The notes below the pieces were generated by a model. That model saw nothing but the letters and a program-made list of their open reading frames with translations, had not been told where the DNA came from and did no database searches. A program made the translations under genes and the position numbers. 21,087 nucleotides of DNA. Source: Nautiliaceae bacterium. Its GTDB lineage: Bacteria > Campylobacterota > Campylobacteria > Campylobacterales > Nautiliaceae. The stretch spans positions 1 through 21,087 of the forward strand of contig JAMOSR010000127.1 in NCBI GenBank assembly GCA_027062985.1, given 5' to 3'. Each line of letters starts with the position of its first letter. Position 1 is the first letter of the stretch. Below, in pieces: positions 1 through 7,956 of the stretch.

Positions 1-25
1 TTCTGCAAAAAAAGAGAATAAAAAA

Positions 26-1720
26 ATGTATAATTTTAAAAAACTTTTAAAAGAAATAAAAAAATATAAAAAAGAATTCATTCTTGCTCAGTTAATAGCG
101 CTAACAGCTACGATAATTTCCATTCCCGTGCCTATGCTTATGCCTCTTTTAATCGACGAGGTTTTACTGAAAAAGCCTGGATTCTGGACGGAGAGCATAA
201 GCCGGATTTTTGGAAACTGCTCGGCGTTTTGTTATGTAATGGTTACTCTTTTTGTAGTGGTTTTTTTAAGAACCGCTTTTGTTGGACTAAATATTTTACA
301 GACCTGTTTTTTTGAAAAAATCACAAAAGACATTACTTATAAAATCAGAATAAGAGTCCTAAACCATTTAAAACACCTCTCAATAAACGAATATGAAAAC
401 CTAAAAACGGGAGATATAGCAAGCCGCCTTATCAGTGACGTAAACACTATTGAAGAATTTTTAATAAAATCCGTATCCAAATTCGTTATCTCTTTTTTGA
501 CTCTTATAGGAGTAGCGGCGGTGCTTTTATTAATAAACTGGAAACTCGGACTTTTTATACTGTTTCTTAATCCTTTTGTAGTGGTGCTATCAGGGAAAAT
601 TGCCAGAAAAGTAAAAAAATACAAACGCGAACAAAACAAAACCATCTCCGTATTCCAGGAAGCATTAATCGAAACACTGGAACTTTTCGAACAGATAAAA
701 GCATTTAATAAAGAAAACTACTTTTTCAAAAGACTCTTTGAACTTGCGCGTGGGCTTAAAGAAAAATCGTTTAATTTCAGCTACAAAAGCGAAGCTTTCA
801 GTAAACTGAGCTTTCTTATATTTTTAATAGGGTTTGAAATATTCAGGGCCGCGGGAATTTTAGCCGTAGCGTATGACAGCTTATCAATAGGGCTTATGCT
901 TGCGGTTTACGGATATTTATGGTTTATGATGACTCCGATTCAGGAAATCATATCAATTCAATACGCGTATTTCGGGGCAAAAGCGGCACTTGAGAGAATA
1001 AACGAAACCCTCTCACTTCCAAAAGAGCCGGTATTTCCTCACAAAAAAGACCCGTTTAAAGATTTGGTAAACGTTGAGGTAAAAGACGTTTCATTCAAAT
1101 ATAAAGAGAGTGAGTGGATTTTAAAAAACGCTTCTGCTGTTTTTGAGCCTAAAAAAATTACAGCCCTTATAGGTGCGAGCGGCGGAGGAAAAACGACTCT
1201 AGCAAAAATTATCGCCGGATTTTTTACCCCGAACGAAGGGGACGTTTTATATAACGGTATAAGCTATAAAGAAACAGGACTTGATAAAATCAGAGAGAAC
1301 GTAAACCTGATACTCCAGGAAACAAGACTTTTTAATGACACCCTGCGCTTTAATCTCACTCTTGGCAAAGATTTTGACGAAAAAGAGATTTGGAAGGCTT
1401 TAAAGTTGGCCGAACTTGAAGAAGTTGTAAAAAAATGGCCAAAAGGGCTTGATACGTATGTGGGTAAAAACGGGGTAAAACTCAGCGGAGGACAAAAACA
1501 GCGCGTTGCAATCGCCAGAGCCCTTTTATACAAACCTAAAATCATAATACTTGACGAATCCACCTCAGCCCTTGATATCGATACGGAAGAAAAGGTATTT
1601 AAAAACATAGAGCCGTTTTTAAAAAGCAGAACATCGGTTATTATAGCCCACAGGGCTGAAACAATCGCAAAAGCCGATGAAATTTATATGATTAAAAACC
1701 GCTCGCTAATCAAGCTCTAA
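26..1720 (+). CDS. ABC exporter, fused membrane and ATPase domains (MsbA/lipid-exporter-like)
   Basis: Half-transporter of the exporter class, expected to dimerise in the inner membrane and use ATP to move a lipid-like or hydrophobic substrate; the substrate cannot be read from sequence. The membrane domain is about residues 1-325, with hydrophobic segments near 20-45, 65-92, 152-190 and 262-300. The ATPase domain is about 348-564 with Walker A GASGGGKTT (383-391), Q-loop Gln431, signature LSGGQ (486-490), Walker B IIILDE ending in catalytic Glu511, and switch His542. All catalytic elements are intact. At 564 aa it is slightly shorter than typical MsbA (about 580). The ATG at 26 follows a purine-rich AGAGAA stretch. 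Its 3' end overlaps the convergent RNA ligase gene by 15 bp. MsbA-like is a family-level call. Confidence 0.93.
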   Translation: MYNFKKLLKEIKKYKKEFILAQLIALTATIISIPVPMLMPLLIDEVLLKKPGFWTESISRIFGNCSAFCYVMVTLFVVVFLRTAFVGLNILQTCFFEKITKDITYKIRIRVLNHLKHLSINEYENLKTGDIASRLISDVNTIEEFLIKSVSKFVISFLTLIGVAAVLLLINWKLGLFILFLNPFVVVLSGKIARKVKKYKREQNKTISVFQEALIETLELFEQIKAFNKENYFFKRLFELARGLKEKSFNFSYKSEAFSKLSFLIFLIGFEIFRAAGILAVAYDSLSIGLMLAVYGYLWFMMTPIQEIISIQYAYFGAKAALERINETLSLPKEPVFPHKKDPFKDLVNVEVKDVSFKYKESEWILKNASAVFEPKKITALIGASGGGKTTLAKIIAGFFTPNEGDVLYNGISYKETGLDKIRENVNLILQETRLFNDTLRFNLTLGKDFDEKEIWKALKLAELEEVVKKWPKGLDTYVGKNGVKLSGGQKQRVAIARALLYKPKIIILDESTSALDIDTEEKVFKNIEPFLKSRTSVIIAHRAETIAKADEIYMIKNRSLIKL

Positions 1721-2794
1721 AAATTTTTTAGCTCCTTTAAACCTTGCGGTGTGCTTTTTTATCCAACCGTCAAACTCTTCCATTCCCCTGTTTTTACACA
1801 TTGCAAAAAGTTCGTAATATGGATGGAATGCATATTTTTTCTTAAACACTTTTTTTGGCAGTTTTATCGCTTTTTTTGCTTCTTTTTTAAGCTTATTATA
1901 TTTTTCCCAAAACTTATTCTCAATTTCTCTAAAATATTCATACTTTTCGCTTTTTTTATTTAAAATCTCTTTATATTCATAATCTCTTTTTTCCAAAATA
2001 GCGGCAATAATTTCATGAGGCTGAATTTTTCCAAGCAGTTTGTGCCTTCTTAAATATTCATCCGTTTTTACTTTTACAAACTTCATATCCTCAAAAATCA
2101 AAATCCAGCCTTCTATATCTTTTTTAGTTTCGGCAAGCTTTATAAATTCTTTAAGACTTTTTATTTCAAACTCTTTTGCACATAAAAGTCCTTCTCTTTT
2201 AGCCTCTTTTTCAAACTCCAAATCATATTCACCCGTTTTCAAATCCCTTACCTGAATAAGTATCAAATCCTCTTTTCCGTAGTCCATAACCACCTGGGAT
2301 TTAGGGGAAATATATTCGAATACCGGAATTTTGTTTTCTTTGAATTTATCTAAAATATACCGTTTTATAGCAGGATTTTTAAGCATTATCTCATTTGCTC
2401 TTTTTGCCTGATACGCTTCAAAAGAGAGCTTCGTTTTAAAATAAATTTTACCGTCTATCAATACGGGCTGTAATAGACTTCCGTCAATTTTTTCCGCGGC
2501 TTTAATTATTTTTTTGTTTTTTAAATCTTCTTCCATCCATCCGGGCGCCTGATTAAGCTCAAAAAATTTATGTAACGCTAAAAACCTTTTCCACTTTTTA
2601 TCATTTTTTATAAAAGTAAGCCCCCTTAATTCATAAGAGCCTTTATCTTTAAATTTTTCAAACTCTTCAAATTTAGCCTGTTTGTAGTGATAAACAGCTG
2701 TTTGTCTATCTAAGAAATTATCGTCTTTTCTAAAAAACTGCTTTGAATGCCCTACTATAAAATCTGCATCTTCTTTACTCGGCAAAATAAACAT
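1706..2794 (-). CDS. T4 Rnl1-family RNA ligase
   Basis: Predicted ATP-dependent RNA ligase joining 3'-OH and 5'-phosphate RNA ends through a lysyl-AMP intermediate. Motif I is KIDG at 102-105, with Lys102 the expected adenylated lysine. Upstream ELRGLTF (55-61) matches the conserved Arg-Gly of Rnl1 enzymes. Motif III-like FEYISPKSQVV (159-169), motif IIIa ILIQVRD (178-184), motif IV EGWI (228-231) and motif V KFVKVKTDEY (238-247) are all present in order. Length is 362 aa against 374 for T4 Rnl1, so the Rnl1-specific C-terminal half is retained. Phage T4 uses its enzyme to repair tRNA cut by a host anticodon nuclease. No phage genes are visible here. A perfect extended -10 lies just upstream, with AAAGG before the ATG. 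Family call is strong; the biological substrate is unknown. Confidence 0.88.
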   Translation of the reverse strand: MFILPSKEDADFIVGHSKQFFRKDDNFLDRQTAVYHYKQAKFEEFEKFKDKGSYELRGLTFIKNDKKWKRFLALHKFFELNQAPGWMEEDLKNKKIIKAAEKIDGSLLQPVLIDGKIYFKTKLSFEAYQAKRANEIMLKNPAIKRYILDKFKENKIPVFEYISPKSQVVMDYGKEDLILIQVRDLKTGEYDLEFEKEAKREGLLCAKEFEIKSLKEFIKLAETKKDIEGWILIFEDMKFVKVKTDEYLRRHKLLGKIQPHEIIAAILEKRDYEYKEILNKKSEKYEYFREIENKFWEKYNKLKKEAKKAIKLPKKVFKKKYAFHPYYELFAMCKNRGMEEFDGWIKKHTARFKGAKKFLELD

Positions 2795-2824
2795 AAAACA
2801 AAACCTTTAATTTTTTTGAGTATA

Positions 2825-2833
2825 ATTATATCA
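2825..2833 (-). promoter_or_regulatory. Extended -10 promoter element for the RNA ligase gene
   Basis: On the minus strand this reads TGATATAAT, a perfect TGn plus TATAAT extended -10. It lies in the 41-bp gap between the cNMP-fold gene and the RNA ligase. Initiation about 7 nt downstream would give a leader of roughly 24 nt with AAAGG before the ATG at 2794. The ligase can therefore be transcribed independently of the upstream pair. Confidence 0.6.
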
Positions 2834-2835
2834 AA

Positions 2836-3225
2836 TCATACGACATTTTTTATCTCTTTTTTAATCAAATATTTAATTAGTTTTTTTAAAGCGTAATACG
2901 ACTCTTCTATATCAAAAAGAATTAAATCACTATCATTAACAGCGATTACGGGATATTTTTTTCCAAAAAACTTTTTACAAAATCCGAAAACTTCTCCAGG
3001 TTTTATAATTTTTATAATTTTTTCTTTATCCACTACCGCCAGTTTGCCTTTTTTCAGATAAATAAAATCATAGGTTTTTATAATATCTCTCTTTTTAAGA
3101 ATTACATTTTTAAAATATCTCACATTAAATAATTCTAAGTCATCACCAAGTTTAATTCCTTTTTTTTCCACTAAATTTAATAAAAAAGCGGTTTCTTCAG
3201 GAGTATATGAAATAAAAAGATTCAT
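2836..3225 (-). CDS. Small cyclic-nucleotide-binding-fold protein without DNA-binding domain
   Basis: This 129-aa protein resembles the beta-roll of the CRP/cNMP-binding family: a YLKKGKLAVV strand-turn, then IIKPGEVFGF (the PGexFG turn), then a hydrophobic strand ending LILFDIEE, and a short Lys-rich helix. The phosphate-binding cassette that normally supplies an Arg (RxA) is not recognisable, so nucleotide binding is doubtful. There is no helix-turn-helix, so it is not a CRP-type regulator. Its start ATG overlaps the stop of the coiled-coil gene upstream in an ATGA arrangement, implying translational coupling and a shared role. Function unknown; the fold call is by pattern only. Confidence 0.6.
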   Translation of the reverse strand: MNLFISYTPEETAFLLNLVEKKGIKLGDDLELFNVRYFKNVILKKRDIIKTYDFIYLKKGKLAVVDKEKIIKIIKPGEVFGFCKKFFGKKYPVIAVNDSDLILFDIEESYYALKKLIKYLIKKEIKNVV

Positions 3226-4025
3226 TCTACCACCTTTAATATTTTTTGAAGATAATTAAGCCAGTCGCTGTTACGGGATTTTGACATATCTATATTCCTT
3301 AAAAAATACCTAATAAAAGTCTTAGTCGAAAAATCCCCCTCTATTCCCGCTTCGTCAAAAAATTTAACAATAGGACGAGATTTTGAAGCATTATACCAAA
3401 GAAGTTTTTCAAAATAAAACAGTTTAACGTTGATAACTTTTTCAAGCTTTTTTAAATACATTTCCTTATATTTGTTAAACTTAGGGAAAAACTGCAATTC
3501 TTCTTTTTTTTCTATATTGGCAAGTTCTTCTTTCACTTCCTGAAATCTGTCCCTCTTTTTTGAAAGTTCATGAATGGCGTCAACATACATTTTTTTAAGT
3601 TTCTTATATCCCGGGTCGGTAGAAGGCATTGATTTTAATTTTTCTTCACTTATCGATATTGTAGCAGTATATTTTTCTATACTTTTTTTAAGACTCTCAT
3701 ACTCTTCTTTTAATGATTTATATTTTTCCATATTTTCAAGATATTCATTATAAAAAACAAGTTCTACATATTGAGATTTTTTTTCAAAATTTTTATAAAA
3801 ATCATACAAAACGTTTATATCTCCGTACAGTTTTCCCGCTAAACCCTCAAGAATCTTTTTATCTATATTCTTAAGAAAATTAACGGCTGTATCTATAAAG
3901 CGTTTGAGTTCAATATAGTTGGTCTTTGGAAATTTAAATTTATGTGAAATAAGATAATTAAAATGAAAATCTCCAACTTCTTTTATCTCTTTAAAATAGT
4001 CGTTTAAAAATTCTTCTAGTTGCAT
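3222..4025 (-). CDS. Hypothetical coiled-coil protein
   Basis: A 267-aa soluble, Lys/Glu-rich, strongly helical protein that I do not recognise. Residues about 90-175 form a probable antiparallel coiled coil (KYKSLKEEYESLKKSIEKY, then a break around a SMPSTDPGYKK turn, then heptad-like sequence through EELANIEKK). The N-terminal and C-terminal segments (1-85 and 185-267) look like compact helical domains rich in Phe and Tyr. No signal peptide, transmembrane segment or enzyme motif is visible. It is first of a coupled pair with the cNMP-fold gene and lies divergent from ilvD across an 82-bp gap. AAGGGAA precedes the ATG. It may be a scaffold or effector paired with the small sensor-like protein, but that is inference only. 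Confidence 0.7.
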   Translation of the reverse strand: MQLEEFLNDYFKEIKEVGDFHFNYLISHKFKFPKTNYIELKRFIDTAVNFLKNIDKKILEGLAGKLYGDINVLYDFYKNFEKKSQYVELVFYNEYLENMEKYKSLKEEYESLKKSIEKYTATISISEEKLKSMPSTDPGYKKLKKMYVDAIHELSKKRDRFQEVKEELANIEKKEELQFFPKFNKYKEMYLKKLEKVINVKLFYFEKLLWYNASKSRPIVKFFDEAGIEGDFSTKTFIRYFLRNIDMSKSRNSDWLNYLQKILKVVE

Positions 4026-4078
4026 ACATTCCCTTTTCTATTCTTTATTAAGAATTTTAATAAATTTTTAGCGATTTG

Positions 4079-4087
4079 TGATAAAAT
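4079..4087 (+). promoter_or_regulatory. Extended -10 promoter element for ilvD
   Basis: TGATAAAAT (TGn plus TAAAAT) lies 20 bases before the ilvD start, followed by the ribosome-binding site AAGGAAG at 4098-4104. Predicted leader is about 14 nt, too short for an attenuator or riboswitch. Confidence 0.55.
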
Positions 4088-4107
4088 AGCAATAAAAAAG
4101 GAAGAAA

Positions 4108-5796
4108 ATGAGAAGTGACGAAATAAAAAAAGGGTGGCACAGAGCCCCTCACAGAAGTCTGCTTAGAGCCTGCGGTCTTAAAGACGAAGATTTTGACAAA
4201 CCTTTTATCGGTGTGGCAAACAGCTTTATAGAAATAATTCCCGGGCATTTTTTCTTAAACAAATACGCAGAAATCGTAAAAGACGAAATAAGAAAAAACG
4301 GGTGTGTGCCTTTTGAATTCAATACAATAGGCGTGGATGACGGAATCGCTATGGGACACGACGGCATGCTTTATAGCCTTCCAAGCCGTGAAATTATCGC
4401 AAACTCAATCGAAACCGTTATGAACGCTCATAAACTTGACGCACTTATCTGTATTCCAAACTGCGACAAAATAACTCCGGGTATGGTAATGGGTGCATTA
4501 AGAGTAAACGTACCGACTATTTTTGTAACAGGCGGTCCTATGAGAGCCGGTCATCTTCCGGACGGTACTCCGATTGACCTTGCCACGGTATTTGAAGGGG
4601 TAGGAAAGTTTGAAAAAGGCGAACTGGACGAAGAAAAACTGTACCAGCTTGAATGTCTGGCATGTCCTGGTGGAGGAAGCTGTAGCGGAATGTTTACGGC
4701 AAACAGTATGAATACGTTAATAGAAGCTATGGGAATAGCCCTAAAAGGAAACGGAACTATTTTAGCGCTTACACCTGAGAGAGAAGAATTATTAAGAAAA
4801 GCGGCAAGAAGAATTTGTGAAATAGCAAAAGACGAAAAATTAACTCAAAAGTACAAAATAAGAAACATTATCAACGAAAAAGCAGTCCATAACGCATTTG
4901 TAGTGGATATGGCAATGGGAGGAAGTTCAAATACGGTACTTCACATGATGGCAATTGCAAAAGAAGCGGGAGTTGATTTTGACCTTGCAAAAATAAATGA
5001 AATCGCACGTCACACTTCACACATAGCAAAAATTTCTCCGTCCCTTCAGACGATACATATGGAAGATATAAATAGAGCCGGCGGAATAAGCGCGGTTATG
5101 AAAGAAATCAGCAAAAGAAGCGATACGATTTTATATCTTGATAATCCTGTAATCGAAGGCGGTACGGTAGCAGATAGAATTAAAGACGCCGAGGTTAAAG
5201 ATTACAGCGTTATCCATCCTGTAGATAACCCTTACAGTAAAGTCGGAGGTTTGGCGATACTGTTTGGTAATTTGGCTGAAGAAGGATGCGTAATTAAAAC
5301 CGCCGGAATTACGGGTGAGAGAAAATTTACGGGTAAAGCGGTTTGTTTTGATTCCCAACAAGATGCGATAGAAGGAATTACTTCGGGAAAAGTAAAAGAA
5401 GGCGACGTGGTTGTCATCAGATACGAAGGTCCAAAGGGAGGACCGGGTATGCAGGAAATGCTGGCACCTACTAGTCTTATTATGGGAATGGGACTTGGTG
5501 ACAAAGTAGCACTTATTACTGATGGTAGATTTTCAGGCGCTACAAGAGGACTAAGCATCGGACATATCAGTCCTGAAGCGGCTGAGGGCGGAATGATAGG
5601 TCTTCTTAAAGACGGAGACATTATAGAAATTGACGTGGATAATTTTTCTATAAATGTTAAATTAAGCGATGAAGAAATTGAAAAAAGAAAAAAAGAATTC
5701 ACTCCCCTTAAAAAAGAAGTACCGGGACGCTGGCTGAAACAATACAGAGCCCTTGTAACAAACGCAAGTAACGGAGCTATTTTAAAAGCAGACTGA
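4108..5796 (+). CDS. ilvD: Dihydroxy-acid dehydratase
   Basis: Catalyses dehydration of 2,3-dihydroxy-isovalerate and dihydroxy-methylvalerate to the 2-keto acids that precede valine, leucine and isoleucine. The 562-aa length and whole sequence match the IlvD/Edd family: VDDGIAMGHDGM (76-87, Asp78 in the metal site), PNCDKITPGM (117-126, cluster Cys119 and Lys121), GGSCSGMFTANS (189-200, Cys192), VIRYEGPKGGPGMQEM and DGRFSGATRGLSIGH near the C-terminus. The position that supplies a third cluster cysteine in [2Fe-2S] dehydratases (within TPCN) reads PGH at 45-47, as in the oxygen-sensitive E. coli [4Fe-4S] enzyme. Start supported by AAGGAAG. A diguanylate cyclase gene follows 33 bases after the stop. 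Confidence 0.97.
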   Translation: MRSDEIKKGWHRAPHRSLLRACGLKDEDFDKPFIGVANSFIEIIPGHFFLNKYAEIVKDEIRKNGCVPFEFNTIGVDDGIAMGHDGMLYSLPSREIIANSIETVMNAHKLDALICIPNCDKITPGMVMGALRVNVPTIFVTGGPMRAGHLPDGTPIDLATVFEGVGKFEKGELDEEKLYQLECLACPGGGSCSGMFTANSMNTLIEAMGIALKGNGTILALTPEREELLRKAARRICEIAKDEKLTQKYKIRNIINEKAVHNAFVVDMAMGGSSNTVLHMMAIAKEAGVDFDLAKINEIARHTSHIAKISPSLQTIHMEDINRAGGISAVMKEISKRSDTILYLDNPVIEGGTVADRIKDAEVKDYSVIHPVDNPYSKVGGLAILFGNLAEEGCVIKTAGITGERKFTGKAVCFDSQQDAIEGITSGKVKEGDVVVIRYEGPKGGPGMQEMLAPTSLIMGMGLGDKVALITDGRFSGATRGLSIGHISPEAAEGGMIGLLKDGDIIEIDVDNFSINVKLSDEEIEKRKKEFTPLKKEVPGRWLKQYRALVTNASNGAILKAD

Positions 5797-5801
5797 TATT
5801 T

Positions 5802-5815
5802 TGCCCTTTTGGGCA
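5802..5815 (+). other. Short hairpin between ilvD and the diguanylate cyclase gene
   Basis: TGCCC-TTTT-GGGCA forms a 5-bp, GC-rich stem in the 33-bp spacer after the ilvD stop. No T-run follows, so it is not a canonical intrinsic terminator. It sits just before the AAAAGGA ribosome-binding site of the next gene, so it could affect mRNA processing or translation. Confidence 0.35.
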
Positions 5816-5829
5816 TTAAAAGGACAAAA

Positions 5830-7413
5830 ATGAAATATAAGGTGTATTTTGCAATATTTCTTTTAAGCGTTTTTGTTATAGGGCTTACCCTCTATTATTC
5901 TCAACAGGAAATAAAATTAATCACCCAGCAAAAAGCAAAAGAAATTTATGAGTTAAGAAATAAAGAATTCTCCTTAATGCTGAAAAATAAAAAAGATTTT
6001 CTAAACGCTTTTGCCAAATTTATAAGTTCTTCTGATATAGTTATCAACGCATTTTTAGAAAACAACAGAACAAAACTTATAAATTTTGTAAAACCGCTTT
6101 ATACCTCTTTACACGAAAAAGACCTTCTTGAAGAAATTCATTTTTTTAAAAGACCCGCTACAAGTTTCGTAAATTTTGCAAACCTTAAAGTTTTTAACAT
6201 AGACGTCAGTAAAGCAAGAGCGGATATACTCTGGGTTTCTACATCTTTTCAACCGTCCACACACTTTTATATATGCAGACTATACCCTGGTCTTAGGGCT
6301 ACATACCCGATTATTTATAAAGACAGGCTTCTTGGAAGCGTTTCTTTTGGACTTCACATAAAAGTATTTAAAAATATGTTTGAAAAATTAAACGCAAAAG
6401 GTGTCAGCATATATTTAAATGACAAATTTTTAAAAAAATTCTTACTTCCTAAAAAGTATTTATTTTTTAAAGACCTTCCTTTAATAAACGGATACAGGAT
6501 AATCGGAACCCCTTATTTAATAGAAGCGGCACCCGGATATGAAATAAAAAATAATTTGGTATATACCAAAATAAAAATAGTCGACTTTTTTAATGAAACT
6601 ATAGGATATATAGTAATAAAAGACGACATATCAAAAACAATTAATGTTTTAAAAAATTACATGAAAAACAAAATGAGTATAGAAATATTTAGCTATATAA
6701 CAATCATCGCAATACTATTTTTATTATTTATCTGGATTTTTAATAAAATTAACGAAATGAAAAAGATTTTATCTTTAATAAAAAATCAACAATTTGACAA
6801 ACTACCTCCAAAACAAAAAGAAAAAGACGAATTAGACAGCTTTAGAAATTCCCTTTTAGATGTGGCTCAGACTATCAAAACCTATATATCTCTTTTAACT
6901 CAAAAAGTGGAAGATTATTCACAAAAAGCATATAAAGACGGCCTTACCAATATTTTTAACAGAAGATTTTTAAAAGAAAAAGCCCATGAACTGTTTTTAA
7001 AATATCAGCTCTCCGATACACAGGTAGGCATTATAATGCTCGATATAGACGATTTCAAAAAAATAAACGATACTTACGGACATGATGTAGGGGATATGGT
7101 ACTTATACGTTTAACCGAAGAAATAAAAAAACACATAAGAAAAGACGATTTTTTCATCCGATACGGAGGAGAGGAGTTTTTATTAATTCTTCCAAATTCC
7201 AATATCCAAACCACTTATACAATAGCTGAAAAAATAAGAGAAGCCATACAAAATCTAAAAATAAAAGCCGGAGATAAAACTATCAGTTTCACCATTAGTC
7301 TTGGTATAAGCGAAATTAGAAAAACAGATAAAAATCTTTTTGAAGCTATAAAAAGAGCGGATGAAAAATTGTATAAAGCAAAAAGAAACGGAAAAAACAG
7401 AGTGGAGTTTTAA
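5830..7413 (+). CDS. Membrane-bound diguanylate cyclase with periplasmic Cache-like sensor
   Basis: Predicted to make c-di-GMP from two GTP in response to a periplasmic ligand. A transmembrane segment at about 5-24 and another at 287-305 bracket a periplasmic region of about 260 residues resembling double-Cache sensors (EIHFFKRPATSFVNF near 102, then GLRATYPIIYKDRLLGSVSFG at 154-174). A linker leads to the GGDEF domain (about 365-527). Active-site residues are complete: Asp405 in LDIDDFK, Asn413 in INDTYGH, Asp422, and GGEEF 446-450. The product-inhibition site RxxD is present as RKDD (437-440). I use the ATG at 5830, preceded by AAAAGGA; an in-frame TTG at 5809 has no ribosome-binding site and lies in a hairpin. 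The gene may be co-transcribed with ilvD. The sensed ligand is unknown. Confidence 0.9.
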   Translation: MKYKVYFAIFLLSVFVIGLTLYYSQQEIKLITQQKAKEIYELRNKEFSLMLKNKKDFLNAFAKFISSSDIVINAFLENNRTKLINFVKPLYTSLHEKDLLEEIHFFKRPATSFVNFANLKVFNIDVSKARADILWVSTSFQPSTHFYICRLYPGLRATYPIIYKDRLLGSVSFGLHIKVFKNMFEKLNAKGVSIYLNDKFLKKFLLPKKYLFFKDLPLINGYRIIGTPYLIEAAPGYEIKNNLVYTKIKIVDFFNETIGYIVIKDDISKTINVLKNYMKNKMSIEIFSYITIIAILFLLFIWIFNKINEMKKILSLIKNQQFDKLPPKQKEKDELDSFRNSLLDVAQTIKTYISLLTQKVEDYSQKAYKDGLTNIFNRRFLKEKAHELFLKYQLSDTQVGIIMLDIDDFKKINDTYGHDVGDMVLIRLTEEIKKHIRKDDFFIRYGGEEFLLILPNSNIQTTYTIAEKIREAIQNLKIKAGDKTISFTISLGISEIRKTDKNLFEAIKRADEKLYKAKRNGKNRVEF

Positions 7414-7913
7414 GCAAAAATATCAAGTTTTTTTGAATTGTCAAAAAGCTTATCAAAAAGTTTTTTAGCTGCATTAAGCTCCTCTAACCCGGCTTTTATA
7501 GATTTTAACACCTCATCAAACGTATTTACCCCTTCTTGTTTAACAGCTTTTTCATGTTCTTCGTTTTTAGGCTCCGGGAGTTTTGATTTTAAAGCATGAG
7601 CAACGTTTGAAATAACCTTTTCATTGGCGTCTTTTTGTTTTAAAAACTTTTCAAGAAGAGGTTTTACCTTTTTAAAAGCCTCTTTTATCTCTTTTAAATC
7701 GTTTTTATCAAGCCCGTTACCTTCATAATGAAATTCATATCCGTAAGAATGTTTTAATGTAAGCTCCTGTGAGATTACACCTCTTCCTTTTTTAAAACTG
7801 CTTTGAGCTTCAACGCTGTCAAACATATTGAGTTCTATTTTATCACCGCTGCTGGTAGTAAAAGAAAAATCAAAACTTGCGGCATTTAAACCGTATCTGT
7901 CAACGCTTAGCAT
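7410..7913 (-). CDS. Conserved-looking hypothetical protein
   Basis: A 167-aa soluble protein with two parts. The N-terminal ~70 residues are beta-rich with an amphipathic pattern (FDFSFTTSSGDKIELNMFDS, then QELTLKHSYGYEFHYEG). Residues about 75-167 are charged and helical (DLKEIKEAFKKVKPLLEKFL and a second helix pair ending KLFDKLFDNSKKLDIF). I cannot assign a function. No signal peptide or membrane segment is seen. AAAAAGG precedes the ATG. It is last in the minus-strand run, 43 bases after the AMMECR1 gene, and overlaps the 3' end of the convergent diguanylate cyclase gene by 4 bases. Confidence 0.75.
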   Translation of the reverse strand: MLSVDRYGLNAASFDFSFTTSSGDKIELNMFDSVEAQSSFKKGRGVISQELTLKHSYGYEFHYEGNGLDKNDLKEIKEAFKKVKPLLEKFLKQKDANEKVISNVAHALKSKLPEPKNEEHEKAVKQEGVNTFDEVLKSIKAGLEELNAAKKLFDKLFDNSKKLDIFA

Positions 7914-7956
7914 TACAAACCTTTTTTATTTACATATCGGCAAAAAGAAAAAAGGA

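Noticed and set aside
1..25. End of an upstream gene at the left edge
   Set aside because: Only 25 bases precede the ABC exporter start; no frame or signal beyond the ribosome-binding region can be judged.
5809..5829. Upstream TTG start for the diguanylate cyclase, adding seven residues
   Set aside because: The TTG lies within a GC-rich hairpin and lacks a ribosome-binding site, whereas AAAAGGA is correctly placed for the ATG at 5830.
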